A stretch of 64,000 nucleotides of DNA from Eumeta japonica (taxonomy: Eukaryota; Arthropoda; Insecta; Lepidoptera; Psychidae). The translations under genes were made by a program, and so were the position numbers. The notes beneath the pieces are model-generated. The model ran no database searches, was not told the DNA's origin, and saw only the letters and a list, made by a program, of their open reading frames with translations. This document shows, one piece after another, positions 49,626 to 62,229 of this stretch. Where the stretch lies: NCBI GenBank assembly GCA_005406025.1, contig BGZK01001017.1, positions 124,001 through 188,000 on the forward strand, read 5' to 3'. How positions within the stretch are numbered: the stretch's first letter is position 1; each line of letters starts with the position of its first letter.

Positions 49626-50042
49626 AGAGCTCAAAAATAATATGCACACATATGCCACATTGTCCACATTTAATGATGCGATGTAATCTCAGCAGGAAGC
49701 ACAGCACGAAAATGTTTAGGTATTTTAATAAATACAATCAAAATGTTGATACAAGTTAGAAGCTGGTACACTAGCAAACTGGTGTCTTGCGCATTTAAGC
49801 ATCGGTATTCTATTCTTATAGAAGGAAAAGTCTCTAACATTAGACGCGTACAATAAACGTACAATGAAACGCGCTTCTGATTACAGTTTTCTGAACGAAA
49901 ATTCACATCATACTTGATAATCAAAAGATGTCAAGTCAATCAAAAATTAGATCAAAAACACAAAATATAATTAAATATATATTTTTAAAAATTTTCTGTA
50001 GTATATTAATGTGTTGCTTACAATGAAGACAGCATGTGCATA

Positions 50043-50238
50043 CAGTGGCGGCGCTAGGCGTCGGCGACGTCGGCGACCGCCGACGGCCTCGCGCCTGAAG
50101 GGGCCTCGCAAACAAAAAAGGTTTGCCTACAAGTTATTAAAAAGAGGCCTCGCAAAAAGTTTTGCCTACAAGTTATTAAAAAGAGGCCTCGCAAACCTGA
50201 TGTCGCCGACGTCCACGAGTGGTGTAGCGCCGCCACTG
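50043..50238. mobile_element. hAT-type MITE with perfect 8-bp TSD
   Basis: Exact target duplications TGTGCATA (50035-50042 and 50239-50246) flank perfect 14-base inverted repeats, CAGTGGCGGCGCTA at left and its reverse complement at right. Inside are about two tandem copies of a 48-base unit (GAGGCCTCGCAAA, TTTGCCTACAAGTTATTAAA). The intact duplication and GC-rich ends suggest a fairly young insertion. Confidence 0.88.
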
Positions 50239-50559
50239 TGTGCATAGGTTCAGTTTAGTTTGTAGTACACTCCGCAATGAAGCGGATACGGAGTTTTCAT
50301 ACATAACACTTTCGTAGAGATTTACACTTTAAATCGAGTTATTACTATTGAAGCACATATACTCGCAGATGTATGCCTGCGCGATACGCACAAGAGGACC
50401 CCCGAAGGTGAGATTTGGCTTGAGCCCGATCGGCAGTGAGAGAGAGAAATTGACATCGAGAGCAGCGGGCCTAGCATGACGCCCTAGAGAAGGGTCTCTC
50501 TATAAGGCTGTCCTTCTTGAGCAACGTAATGTATTGTCTAAGACGTCATGCTAGGCCGG

Positions 50560-50670
50560 CAGGACCGGGTTTAAAATCGAGAACAGAATAGCGATCAGCA
50601 TCTTGATTTCGTAACGAGGCGATATACGAGATGAAGAAATTAAATTATTTCTACACGGACGGACCGGTGG
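50560..50670 (-). repeat. Pseudo-periodic repeat, family E fragment
   Basis: AAAATCGAGAACAGAATAGC, GCGATCAGCATC and ATACGAGATGAAG match blocks of the copy at 46820-47095 in the same order. Confidence 0.45.
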
Positions 50671-50861
50671 GCAAAAGGTAGTATATATATATAACAGAAT
50701 GTCTGGTAGCTTATTGTTATATAAAAAAATCAAAAGTACCTTTGGATAATTAAAAGTAAACAGTCCTGTATAATAAGAAAATGTGGAAAACTGTACATCT
50801 ACTATAAAAAACATATTGATAGAATTGACACCAAAATTAATGAGACAGTAGTTAAAAAACA

Positions 50862-51050
50862 GACCAAGTGAGAGTCAGACTCGCGCACCGAGGGTTTCAT
50901 ACTACGACACAATAAATTTGTGTTAAATACTTATACTCATTTACGGATTCTTAGCACGAGCCTCACTCACATTTGACCGACTTTTATTTATTGTTTTCCG
51001 TTTACACTGTGACCAGCTAAGTTTGACGCTGAATATACGAGTTCTTTTAC
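50862..51050 (+). repeat. Interspersed repeat, family B, 3'-variant
   Basis: GAGAGTCAGACTCGCGCACC, GTGTTAAATACT, GGATTCTTAGCACGAGCC and AAGTTTGACGCTG correspond in order to the copy at 63745-63935. Confidence 0.6.
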
Positions 51051-51114
51051 AATCACAAAATTAGAAAAATAAACTGATATGCACCAAGTACGAGTGGAAA
51101 TTGATAGCTTACTA

Positions 51115-51389
51115 AGGGGCCATCCATAAATTACGTCATAAAAATTATAAGGTTTTCACCCCTCTCTTGTCGCAGGTGGTCACAGATAATGAAAACAGCA
51201 GTTCTTTAAATGTTTTTTGTTCAAAACGCTTTAAATATTGGACAAAACAAAAGAAATAAACCTTTTTTCGTTTTCGTATTTCAGATTTGACGTCATAAAG
51301 CTTTCGATCTGCTCCTAGTCGCGCAATGTCACATTTCGTTGACTGTCGCCGCCCCAAACAGTGTGACGTAATTTATGGATGGCGCCCCT
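51115..51389. mobile_element. MITE with TA target duplication
   Basis: Terminal inverted repeats begin AGGGGCCATCCATAAATTACGTCA-like on the left and mirror as GACGTAATTTATGGATGGC then GCCCCT on the right (2-base indel). TA flanks both sides, which fits a Tc1/mariner-mobilised MITE. It is 275 bases. The frame inside has no recognisable product. Confidence 0.8.
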
Positions 51390-51419
51390 TATCTACCTAA
51401 CTAGGATTTCCTAGTAAAT

Positions 51420-52500
51420 GACGAGCACGGCTATTTTTTTTTATTTTTCAATGTAGTCTTCTTTCGAATTACGAAAATTTTCGTAAAGTGACATTACCTC
51501 ATTAAAAAAATATTTTTTCGGTTTGTCGTCAAAATACTGACTTACCGCGGACGTCATCTCATCATCGGTTGAAAATCTTCGCTTCCTTAAATCTTTTTTT
51601 AAAAGCCTGAACAGAAATCATAGCAGAGTGCTAAATTTGGGTTATATAATGGGTGGTCGATTTTCTTCAAGCCTTTTTTGTCCTAGTCAGCTTCGTTTTC
51701 CAAGCGGTGTACACAGATGCATTATCTATCATGCAAAATCAGAATCCTTTTTCTAAGTTGGCCTCTTTTTTTCTTTTGTAGACTCACGTGATTGATACAA
51801 TAAATTAGCATAATATTCGACTGTCATTATAGTTTCTTCAGACAACTAATCTATTAGGAATATCCCCTGGACATCCCACAAAAAGATTGCCATCAGTTTG
51901 CTTGCCGACGGAGCGACTTTAAACTTTCGAAGAGACTTTTCGCCCTTAAATATCTAATGAAATTATTTCTGTTTACTTTCCGAAACCCACTGTCGAATCC
52001 AGGTCTCATCGCAGGCGACTATTCTAGAGATAAAATTTCCTCTTTACCTTGACTCATTTTGAAAAACGACTCACATTTCACACGACGTTGCCTGTCGAAT
52101 GGAGTCAACACTTTAGGGACCTAGGGAACACTGACCTTGGACATGTCCAAATATTCATGAATTACTTCGTTCACCCGTTCTTTACTAATGCCAACATATC
52201 TCGCAGTCTCACTGCTTAATTCACCGGTCTTCTAAAATTAATAGGTTCATCTTGTCGCATTTTTATCAGTTATCACCGAGACGGGTCGTCCACTACGGGA
52301 ACAGTCATTAAGACTCGACGCCATGTTTAATCTGTATTCACCAAAATTTATTATAAAATCAGAGGGTCACGAATCATGTAACATGCGTTGTCTGATCTCC
52401 GATGGCGTATTTTTCCTTTTGGTTAGAAATTTTATCACTGCACGATGCTCAATCTTCATCATTTTACTTTTATCTTACGACATGATGGAAACAATGAAAT
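51420..52500 (-). pseudogene. Dead mariner transposase, minus strand
   Basis: Read on the minus strand in broken frames: MKIEHRAVIKFLTKRKNTPS (N-terminus near 52460), SGRPVSVITDKNA, VGISKERVNEVIHEYLDMSK, VACDETWIRQW (first catalytic Asp in DETW), VEYYANLLYQS, and HPLYNPNLA, the decayed form of the Y-S-P-D-L-A block. Stops and frameshifts abolish function. It is distinct in sequence from the mariner relic at 48.2-49.6 kb. Confidence 0.8.
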
Positions 52501-52909
52501 AAATGCAAACTACGCTAGAGAAAAAACGACAATTGGTATTGTAAAAAGGAATAAATAGAGGATTTGATACCATAGTGGCCAGTATTTTTCGCATTATATA
52601 TATTAAAACTAGATTACTTATCAGCTATCCATCAAGATTATAAACGTAATAGTTTCGGAGATAATGGGGTATGATCAATTTTCGCCTATTTTCTTAAATA
52701 ACTGTAAAAGTATCTCTTTTAAAGTTATAAAAATAATGTATATTCGAGGCCGTCACAATAAGAGCTTTCATTCGATACCTATATCATGTAGTACAGTTTG
52801 CAAAACCTTTTGTTAATTATGTTATTTACTCCTGAAAAATAAACCTCATGTTTAAAATTCATTTTTTTTACTTTATACGTCCATTTTTAGACCATAGACG
52901 TATATGTGA

Positions 52910-53135
52910 ACAAAATGTCAACACAATCGGTCCAGCAGTTTCTGAGCCAGCTCCGGATCTTCAATTTTTTTGTTTGGCGGGGTAAAAAAATGCAAAATGC
53001 CGCCCAGCCCACTTACATTTATTTTTACCTTTATCATCTTCAATACTTCAGCCATCAGATGTTCACAAACTGATGGATATTTGGACATAGGCCTCCCGAG
53101 AGAATGCATCCAGCACTGTTCTTTCTGTGTTAAGC
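52910..53135 (+). repeat. Retroposon-derived fragment, lepidopteran type
   Basis: CATCTTCAATACTTCAGCCA followed by GATATTTGGACATAGGCCTC and CAGCACTGTTCT is a signature common at repeat ends in moth and butterfly genomes. Its class is not certain. Confidence 0.45.
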
Positions 53136-53163
53136 CTATTTATTTACAGATATAGACAAGCTA

Positions 53164-53202
53164 GTGTAGGATATATACTTTATATATATCCTACACTATT
53201 TT
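53164..53202. repeat. Short hairpin
   Basis: GTGTAGGATATATA and TATATATCCTACAC pair around a short AT loop, just left of the hAT relic. It may belong to that element's end. Confidence 0.7.
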
Positions 53203-53289
53203 AATAATAATTAATATAAATAATAAATTATAATATTAATAAATAAATAATAAATAAAAATCAATTATATTATTTGTATTGTGAATTAA

Positions 53290-54995
53290 AATTACAATTT
53301 GGCTCCTCGAGCTTTTTGTTCAGCCAATAAATCTATGGCCTTATCATAATTATATATATGTCAAAAGATATTATTATTATTATAATTTATCTCGTGTGTA
53401 ATTCGATTTTCTATCGCTAAAATTGCAAAACTCGATAAACGTTCCTGGGTCATAGAAGATCGTAAATAATCTTTAATAAGTTTTAGTTTGCTAAAACTTC
53501 GTTCATAGCTTGCAGATATAGTAGGAAGCGTAGAGCCATACAAGTATTAGAAAAAGCATCTTGCAAATCATGCGCATAGATCATAGATAGTAAGAGATAG
53601 AAACCGTTAGCTTTTTCTGTATCACCAAATAAAAGTGGAGCTTGCTCTTTAAAAACGTAGAGTTCCTGGCAGAATTCAATGATGTTTAAATCTCGCTCGT
53701 AATTTCGAGTCAGATCTGCTGCACGCTTTTGCGGTTCTTCAATTGACATATTCAATATATTCGTACCATTAAGAAATGCAGAATTCAAATTTAGCATGGT
53801 AGCACATTCAAACCTCTTTTTAATTTCTGATATAATTCGATCAAATATCATAATTATTTCTTTAGAAAAGAGTTGAATAGGTTGGAGTGTAAGTAATTCG
53901 CCTTCAAATATCTCATCGAAATATTTTTTTGCGTTTCTGAATTCGTTTATTTTGCAAAATAGGCTCAACGCCATTCTTTCGGCAACTTCTTCAGCCTCTT
54001 TTATCTAATATTCTATTAGATTTTGTCTCATTTTTTGCAAAGTTTTGAGCAGGCCGTCCATCAGTGCAACGAAACAGGCAAGGATAATATCTTATTTTTG
54101 AATTTCAATATTCACTAGATTATCTTCGCGAAAAATATTCACCCAGATAGTTAAATTAAGAATAAATTTAAAATTCTTTATAACATTTAAGAGATGACCT
54201 GCCTCGTTAGCTTTTGGAGCATGAGAAGTTTGCTTAACTTCTTTCAAGGCGTCCGTTGTTCTTCTGGCAAATTATTTAACAGGGCATTCACAGCAACATG
54301 TTTCGCGGACCATCTCGTCTGACTGCTTCCTTTTAAATTTGTTTTAACATATTTTTTCATAATGTCCCATCGAGTAGTGGATCCAACAAAAAAGCAATAT
54401 ACTTTTGAATTAGGCCAGATAGATTAATAGCTTCCTAGAATAATGAGGCAGAATTAATACCTACAAGATTTAAGGAGTGAGCCAAGCACAGTACGAACTC
54501 GGCCAGTTCATTCCTTTCTGTAATCCTGGCTTATACTCCTTTTTCTATAATGCTGGCTGCATTGGACCCATTATCATAAGATTGGCCACGACATTGTCCA
54601 ATATCTGAATCATTAACTGCCAATTTTTCTAAAATATGTTGACGAATGTCCTCTCCTGTCTTTTCAACAACTTTTATGATATCAATGAAACTTTCTTTTA
54701 TTTCAAACACATCAGTTTCTTTTACATAGTGAATTATCTGGCTCATTTGTTATGTGTGGGACACATCTGGAGTGCTGTCAAACATTATCGTGTAGTATTT
54801 GGCATCTTTGATGTGATATAAAATGCTATTTCTACTTGTTTTTGCCGTTATGTCAATAATTTCATTCTGTATTGTCTTTCTTTGTCGATAGATACAATAC
54901 AGCATCCATAACAATACCCAGGATCTATCTCCATTTTTTTTTCTGTGTGAATTACTCGCACAATGTCTTATTCAATACACTGGCATGATTTCATT
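53290..54995 (-). pseudogene. hAT transposase relic, ZMYM1-like
   Basis: On the minus strand, in order: KDAKYYTIMFDSTPDVSHT near 54780, MSQIIHYVKETDVFEIKESF, CRGQSYDNGSNAAS (54531-54746), a 163-codon open piece (53483-53974, GELLTLQPIQLFS and related helices), then YERSFSKLKLIKDYLRSSM (53361-53543), the hAT dimerisation block. This is the order of the ZMYM1-like hAT transposases. Several stops and frameshifts separate the pieces. The long open stretches suggest it died less long ago than the mariner relics. Confidence 0.75.
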
Positions 54996-54999
54996 TGTT

Positions 55000-57300
55000 G
55001 TGTCCGTGTTTTCCACTAGATCATACACTCCTTGTGCATTTTAGTTGCCTCGTGTTCGGTTTGTCCCTCTGAAATTATTTTCCAATTAATAAACCATGCA
55101 GAACACAATGCAGATGTGGCGGCAGAAGACGGTTTCTGGTAATATCGTAGCACGCACAAAATATTACATTTTTTGTCTTACGATATATAAGCCAAGATCC
55201 TGTACCACATAGAATATGTTAAATATCTACCATTGCGTTCAGTAGTCGAAGCATAATAAAAGTACAACACTAAAACAATGTGCATGTACACGCCTTACAA
55301 CATTCACAGTCAAACGGACATCGTGAGATGAGAACATTAATGAACAAATGCGTGCGTGCTGCCGCGATCTGCGATTGCTGCGGACGAGCACGCGCGCATA
55401 TTGAACTATACCTACGCGCCCTAGAGTAGGTATGTATTGGACCTCTCAACGGTCAAAGTGAAGTAAATGATGAGTTGTGTATTCGTGTGCAAAGTTTGAA
55501 TTTGCCGCCCGGGGCATAGACTCCGCCTTGCTGCCCCAGATCCGCTGTGACAGACAGACAGACAGACACGCGAGTGATCCTAAGCGTTCAGATTTTTCTA
55601 CTAGAGGTATGAAACCATAAAAAAACAATTTAAAGAACGACTACATTAAAAACAACGTCAACTCATCGCCGTTAAAGGACGCCGCAACTGAATGGCGGGT
55701 ACCTGCATGAGCATGTGACTGCTCTACCTGTTTGTCATAATCTGTATGCATTGTATGCATTCACTCAGGCGCATAGCGTAACGTAGGTATATCGGTACGG
55801 GGAAACAGACCTCGATAATCAAGTTGTGACGTAAAATATCGTTCAGAAATTGCCAGAAAATTGCAAATTCATGAGAGAAATTTAAATCAGCCAATATCTA
55901 TATTTTGATTTTATACAAGCCTTAATTTTCAATGACTAAGCGGACATACTACTATATTCCTAAATTACCTATTATAATTATACCTATAGTTTACGAACTA
56001 TAGCTAGTTGAAGTTTTTATTTTTTTCAGTGACATTGTCACTGATCATCAGAATGCTAAGGTACTTCTAGCAGACAAACAAACTTAAAATTTTCAATTCA
56101 GTTAATGTTCAGTCTATACAGGAAAAAATAAATTGAAATATTCAGAAATATCAGTCTGAGGCCATGGTAGTGCCTCTACCAAATCGAGCATAACCAAATA
56201 CAAAGCACATTCATACCATCTTTTTCTTAAAGCTTCTAACGACACTCAACTCCTCTGAAATTTCAATGTGGATGAAGTTAGAAGCACAAATTTCTTCTGA
56301 CCAAGAGGATGTTCCTACTGCATGTATAACTAGCTATATTACTAAATTATATAATTACCTATATCTGTAAAATACAAATTAATGCCAGTCGAAGTTTTCA
56401 ATCACTGATACACTCACTTGCCTATTCTATACTTCTAGTAGACACATAAACTTAAAATTTTATTTAATGTTTAGACTATAAAGGAAAAAATTGAAACATC
56501 TAGCCTTGTTTTCCAATGCTATTGGTAAATTCACCTCTCTTTACAAATTCAAAAATCTGTCTATGTTATGATATGACATGTTGACAGACAAATAATTTTA
56601 CAAACTGCAAAAGTAATTTTATAAACATGTATAGTGTGTCAGTAGACGATGTACTAGATAACCTGTGCTAGTTAAATAGATAGGTATTAGATAGATCCGT
56701 ACAGTCAGTCACAGGCAATGGCTGACTACCTACTGTACTAGAACTAGAAGATGTACCTAGAAGATTAAAATTGAGAATTGAAAAAATGAAATCAATCGGC
56801 AATGTCGACTGTTATTTCACTGTCGGTAAAATTGCATGGACGTTTAAAAATCAATACTAATTATGACAATCTTTGAGATCTACAATGCCACACACATAAT
56901 ACCTTACCTTACCTTACCACACAATACCTTAAAAAGAAATGAGATTCTATTAAAAATATAAAATTTACAAAAATGCAAGTCTTGCAAAGCAGTCTTTTCA
57001 TTACAAAAAGTTGTGTGATATCATATAAAGGAAAGTCAGTTATTTTAGTTGGTGTCTATGGAAGCACCTATTCAACATCTTTATTTTTAGAATAAATATG
57101 ACTGTGTAATTACACCAGTAACGTCAATTAACAATGCAAATCAAGAGCATTGCACTCAAACGTTATATACTCTTCATAATACAATGTTGTAAACATTAAG
57201 ACCCAGAGGAAAAACTTTATCCTTAGTAAGTTAATCTTTCAAATAACAGAGAAACAAAGAAAAAAAATCTACATTATTTATTTTTATAAAAATTATAAAT
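55000..57300. other. Intergenic sequence with a diverged direct repeat
   Basis: No gene recognised. A GACAGACAGACAGACA run at 55552-55570 marks a repeat end. Segments 55965-56160 and 56355-56500 share ACTTCTAG, AGACA, AAACTTAAAATTTT and a TCTATA.AGGAAAAA block in order, a diverged direct repeat about 380 bases apart. Confidence 0.4.
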
Positions 57301-57309
57301 ATGTCACAA

Positions 57310-57315
57310 TTTATT
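57310..57315 (-). promoter_or_regulatory. Poly(A) signal of the GON4L homologue
   Basis: AATAAA on the minus strand, 29 bases past the TAG stop. It implies a very short 3' UTR and fits the end of the gene being inside the window. Confidence 0.6.
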
Positions 57316-57343
57316 CTATTTCAGTCACTTGAAATCTTAATAT

Positions 57344-60300
57344 CTAAGTTACTTCCCCCACCGCCATTTGCTGTAATAAAGACACAACATGCTGAAATCT
57401 TTCTCTAATATCTGTCAACGATCGGTGTGGTAGGACCTCTCTTATTTTTCCAAAGATCTGGTCTGATCCAGCTTCTCCTTTTAAAATCTGTAACATTGTT
57501 TTATCTTCGTCTCTTGTCCAACTGCTGGATTCTGTTTTAACTTGTATTGGATCTAATTTTTTTGTTTCTGTAGCTTCACATTTAGGCTGCTTTGCTTTTG
57601 TACAATCATCTTGTTTTTGTTCTGCAACATTTTTTTGTTTATCTTTCTGCTTATCCCTTTTGTGTGTATGATTTCGGTCTGTATGCTTTATTGTCTCTGC
57701 CTTATCCCTGGTGCCCTGTCTATGCTTTCCATCTTTCATGTCAGATTTATTATCCAATGGTGTATGTTTACTTATATGCTTTTCTGACTGGGTCAGCGTT
57801 ATCAATTTATTACTTTTTTTACTGCCGTCAGAGATGCTTGTGAACCTGCACGTGTCAAAAGCTTGTGACGTTTGAAGATGTTTGTTATTGTCATTCACGT
57901 CTTTGATGAGTTGCTTTGAACACGGTGTTTTGGAACGTGACTTTTTAGATTGTTTTGTAACCTTCTTAGCATTCTTATTTGTCACATTGCGCCGTGGCGA
58001 GGACCTTTCTTCGTCGGAGTCGGGCTGCATAGAGGTCGACTGGCAATGGGCGGGCCCGAGGCGCCGCACGTGCACCCGATACGGCTCCTTGCTGTACGGG
58101 AACGTGACCCTCGCTGCGCGAAGCATTCTGCCATGCCTCAAAAAGACCCTTCCTTGAACATACTGCAATAAAGTGATACGCGTACAGAACACCATTATGA
58201 AAACGAGCCTCAAAATAATAATAATGTTATTACACAACATCTACCACTGTGTCCAGCTCTCCCTTCACAAACTTGTCTTCTTTCCCTTTTTTTGGCTCCT
58301 CAAACTCCCAAATATCATAGCCGCAGTCGTCTGTTAAAATTGATTCATTTATTGTGTCTGCCGTATCATACCAGCTGTAAAATATATATTTTATCTTTAC
58401 TAATAAGTTTGAGAAATGTACCATGTTTCACTTGGGAAAATACAGGTCAAAAAATAATTAATAGTAATAGAGTCGTTTCTCTCAAATGTAATGCAAAAAA
58501 GTACATTTTCTTTTAAAACTGACAATATATTGACTTTCCCTCTTGATTCATAGCTTAGACTAAATTATCAATGTGTTTATTTTAAAGATATGAATTGATT
58601 CAACCAAATTTCTTGTAAAGCAACAAATGAAATCTTATTGAACGTTAAGAATGTGCATTTTTTCAATATGAAATAGGGTATTAATGATATACACCATACA
58701 AAGTTGATGATAATAATAGTGAATAAAGTTATAAGACCTCACTGGTCAACATACACTTGACCAGTTGTCTACATGTTTCATTTACAAGTTTATGATATTC
58801 CATTCTTACTACTGAACCCACTGATATAGCCACATAGGAAAGAGTATCAGCATTTTTTCATCTGAATACTAAATTATACTAAACCCAACTACAATACATA
58901 AAGTAAGTTTTACATAATGAAATAACAACAGAAAAATGTTAAATTTTTCACTCTATAATCTAAATTACATAAAACAGTGTCCAATTCAATGACAAACTCC
59001 ACAAAACATGATCAATAACTATGGTTGGTTTAATTTCTTACCCACACATTGATACTCTTAATCAAGTAACATCATAATCAATCTAAAAATGACAAAAATA
59101 TGTCATTATCTAGCAATAAACATTACAATTTAGTTGGCTTGGAAATATTTTTTAATGTGCCCAAATTCATACAAAATGTACCCGAATATATTTCTTTGTT
59201 TTTTTTTTTATTGCCTTTCACCTGTCGTTAGATCATCGAGTTCTCAATAAATGCAATGAAATCAGTAGAAAAATACTTTCGTGTTTAGTCAAGGTGATAC
59301 CACCATATTTTATGATATAAATGAAATGCATAAAAAAATACAATTGAATTAAATATTGGAGCAGCAAAAAATATTAAACAAAAATAAGATTATAACATAT
59401 TAATGTTTTTTTTTAATAAATAAAAAAAATAGTTTTCTGCTCTCCATTTAATAATTCACAATACTTAATGCTAGAAAGTATTAAGTCTCTTAAACATTGC
59501 TATACAGAGTTTACACTGTATCAGAAATCATAAAAGGCCTAGAATATCATTAAAATTAAAGTACAACAGACGAATCAAAGCTTTTTTAATAGTAGTCATT
59601 TTATATGTTCAAAAGGAACATCGGAGCAGGAATATGCAATCTGAATTAAAAATTTTCGTATGATAGTTTAAAAAGTATAACATTATATGAAATTGAGATC
59701 TCGTTCTATAATCTTCTCAAAATACTCTTATAATATTGGAGTATAATTACCAAAAATATAAAGAGGTATTCCATGGATTTATAATTTTATTTGTTATAGT
59801 TCTTATCCTATATTTTAAGAGAAACCATATTATTAGCATTATTTTTGAAGGTAAGTTTAACATTAAAATTCAATCATCAAGCTGACAATGGTTGTGAGTT
59901 AGCAATCTTTATAGCAGAAAAACTCTTATTAAATTTGGCTAAATAGCATTTGAATTAATGTTTAAAATCATTAACAGTGTGAAAAATTGCAATTTCTCAC
60001 ATATCATTAACCCCCTGTTTAATATAAACAACTTAATGATTTTATATAAAAAGAGTAATGGAATTAAAAATAATGCATAAATTTTGCAGTATTTTAATAA
60101 ATGAAAAGGTATGTATTATTTAGTAATTTTGTTACTATTTAGTAATTCATTAAAACTTGGAAAACATGTATACATATAATGCAGATATTTCTTTACCAAT
60201 TTTGTGAAATAAATGTCTTTGAAGATTTTTTCTCTTTTGTATAAATATAAATACGCAAAGTGCAAATTTTTACACATCACAACCTGTCAGCCAACTTTTC

Positions 60301-62226
60301 TTAAGCTGAAATATCTGATGCCATTATAGCGTTATATACATCAGTTGCATTGCTGATAACAGTTTTAAATTTTACTTTTCACTCACAGCCTAAGCAAAAA
60401 GTGTTTTAAAAATTGTTCTTCAACATAGAAATCCACTTAAAATATCTAGCTATTGAAGATATACCATCATCACAACCAATAAGGTGTCATTAATTCATAT
60501 TATTACTTAATTTTGACATGGTATCGTAAACAATTCTGATGAAACAAACCATATCTACATATACAAAATAATTTTAATGTAAGCAAAAAGAGAACCTATG
60601 ATATTCTTGTAACTAGTGACTACTTGTAACCAATATATTCAATCATAATGAACATGGGTAATCAAAAAAAAACTAAAAAATAGAGCTTAATAATACCTGA
60701 ATCCAAGAATGAAAAAATTGTCGATAATAAATAAAATAACTAAAAATTATTTCTATCTTCATTTATTTCTTAAAATAATATGTCTAAATAATTATAACAT
60801 TTAAACATAGTATTAATATTGAAAAAGCTTAACTTGATTGTAGAATAAAAGGACAATATAAAAAAAAGAATATTATCAAATTTCACAAGAAAATTAAATT
60901 GTTGATCAAAGATCAAACTAAGGGGGATCAATAACAGATTTTTATTTTTTCTTTTTATTTGTAAATTGCTAAATGTGATATAAAGAAAACGTGAAGAATG
61001 TGCTAGCTCATTATTAACGTTTCATTAGCTAGGGTTGCTCAATAAGATTTTTCCAGTAATACACACCTTTCTGGAGGCCTTTCATCAGGGAAGAGAGATT
61101 TAAAAAGATGTGTAAGCCTAGGGTGAGATCGAAAATGTGGTAGCACTCTAGATTTCATCTCTTCTATATTGCCACAGTTCAGGCTACTTGTCATCGCTCG
61201 AATCACTTTCCTTAATATTGTCGGACGATGTGCAAATGTGCTCTAAAATATAATTAACATTTAAAAAACAAATCGCAATAGATCTAATAAAGAATACAAT
61301 GATTTTTTACAACTACCACAGTTCTTTTTAGTGATGAACTAATACATTTTTGAAAAATATATGATATAAAAACATGAAACAAAAACTTAAGAAAATATAC
61401 TACATAGTTTGGAGGTTATTTATTTATACTAACAGAATTGTGTCCACGAAAAAGGTTTATCACATTATAATTTCTTTATTAATTTGTATAGAAATAATAA
61501 TCTTACTTACTTTCAATATATCAATAAAATTTACTAGTTTGTTCATTTCAAAATGATCCATGAACCTCCCAATTTCTTGAGCTTGACTAGGAGTGAGAAA
61601 TAATAAAAAATCCTCAATTAGATCTCTATGTTCTTCTCCAAATAACACTTCTATTTTCCTGTACAGATTGACTGGCGTTTCATTCTTTGGATCAAAAGTC
61701 TTGAGAAGGTTTTGAAATTGAACAAATTTGTTATTTGGTTGATTCCTGTTTGCAGCAAATCTGGCCTTTACTTTGGAAAAGTATGATGTCACCAATGCTA
61801 AAATAACATTAGATGAATTAGAAGCTGTACTGATAAACTCGGTAGATCTATTAAATCGGATACTGCGACAATTGTAAAACGTCCCACCTATTTCCTTGGG
61901 ATCCTCATTAGAACTCGCAGTCAAACCAATTTGTACCTTGGATCTTGTGTTATTTTTAATCTTGACATTCGCTTTTGTACGAACGGAACTATCCTATAAC
62001 AAAACAATAATCCAAAATTAAATACCTACACTTTTTTTGAACAACGGAATACATGCAAATTGTTTGTAAACAGGAACACTAGGATTACATAAAACAAAGG
62101 CGCACTTACTCGTTTTGCAATGGCGGTGGCAGTATTGTTATCGATACGTATCGCATTAGATAGTATTTTATTCCCAAAGGCATCCTGGCTTTCTCTGGAA
62201 AACAATACAGGCATAGAAGGCAGCAT
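57344..62226 (-). CDS. GON4L: GON4L / mute homologue, C-terminal part
   Basis: GON4-like proteins are nuclear transcriptional cofactors with paired amphipathic helix (PAH) repeats and a C-terminal Myb/SANT domain; Drosophila mute belongs to the histone locus body. Exons in transcript order: 62226-62110, 61993-61511, 61242-61067, 58374-58245, 58162-57344 (TAG). All join in phase to 574 codons from ATG 62226. Exon 2 carries a PAH-like helix pair (LYRKIEVLFGEEHRDL, then FLTPSQAQEIGRF). Exon 3 continues with a second unit ending FKSLFPDERPPES, matching the block before the acidic linker in vertebrate GON4L. Exon 4 is acidic. Exon 5 is Lys/Ser/His-rich and ends with a SANT-like domain (about residues 517-574, WTRDEDKTML...DIRERF). 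Vertebrate GON4L exceeds 2,000 residues, so most of the N-terminus is missing. Exon 1 may really begin at an internal acceptor (62194) and the gene continue upstream off the window. Confidence 0.75.
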
Positions 62227-62229
62227 TAG

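Noticed and set aside
50011..50247. 78-codon Arg-rich frame
   Set aside because: Lies inside the hAT MITE; the repeated peptide reflects the element's internal tandem repeat.
51145..51357. 70-codon frame on the minus strand
   Set aside because: Entirely inside the TA-flanked MITE.
57592..58171. Plus-strand frames opposite GON4L exon 5
   Set aside because: Shadows of the minus-strand exon, which has correct splice phase and a recognisable SANT-like domain.
58231..58244. Reading GON4L exon 4 on to its in-frame TAA
   Set aside because: A donor at 58244 joins in phase to the long exon 5 with a normal 81-base intron; the read-through end adds only four residues. A retained-intron isoform cannot be excluded.
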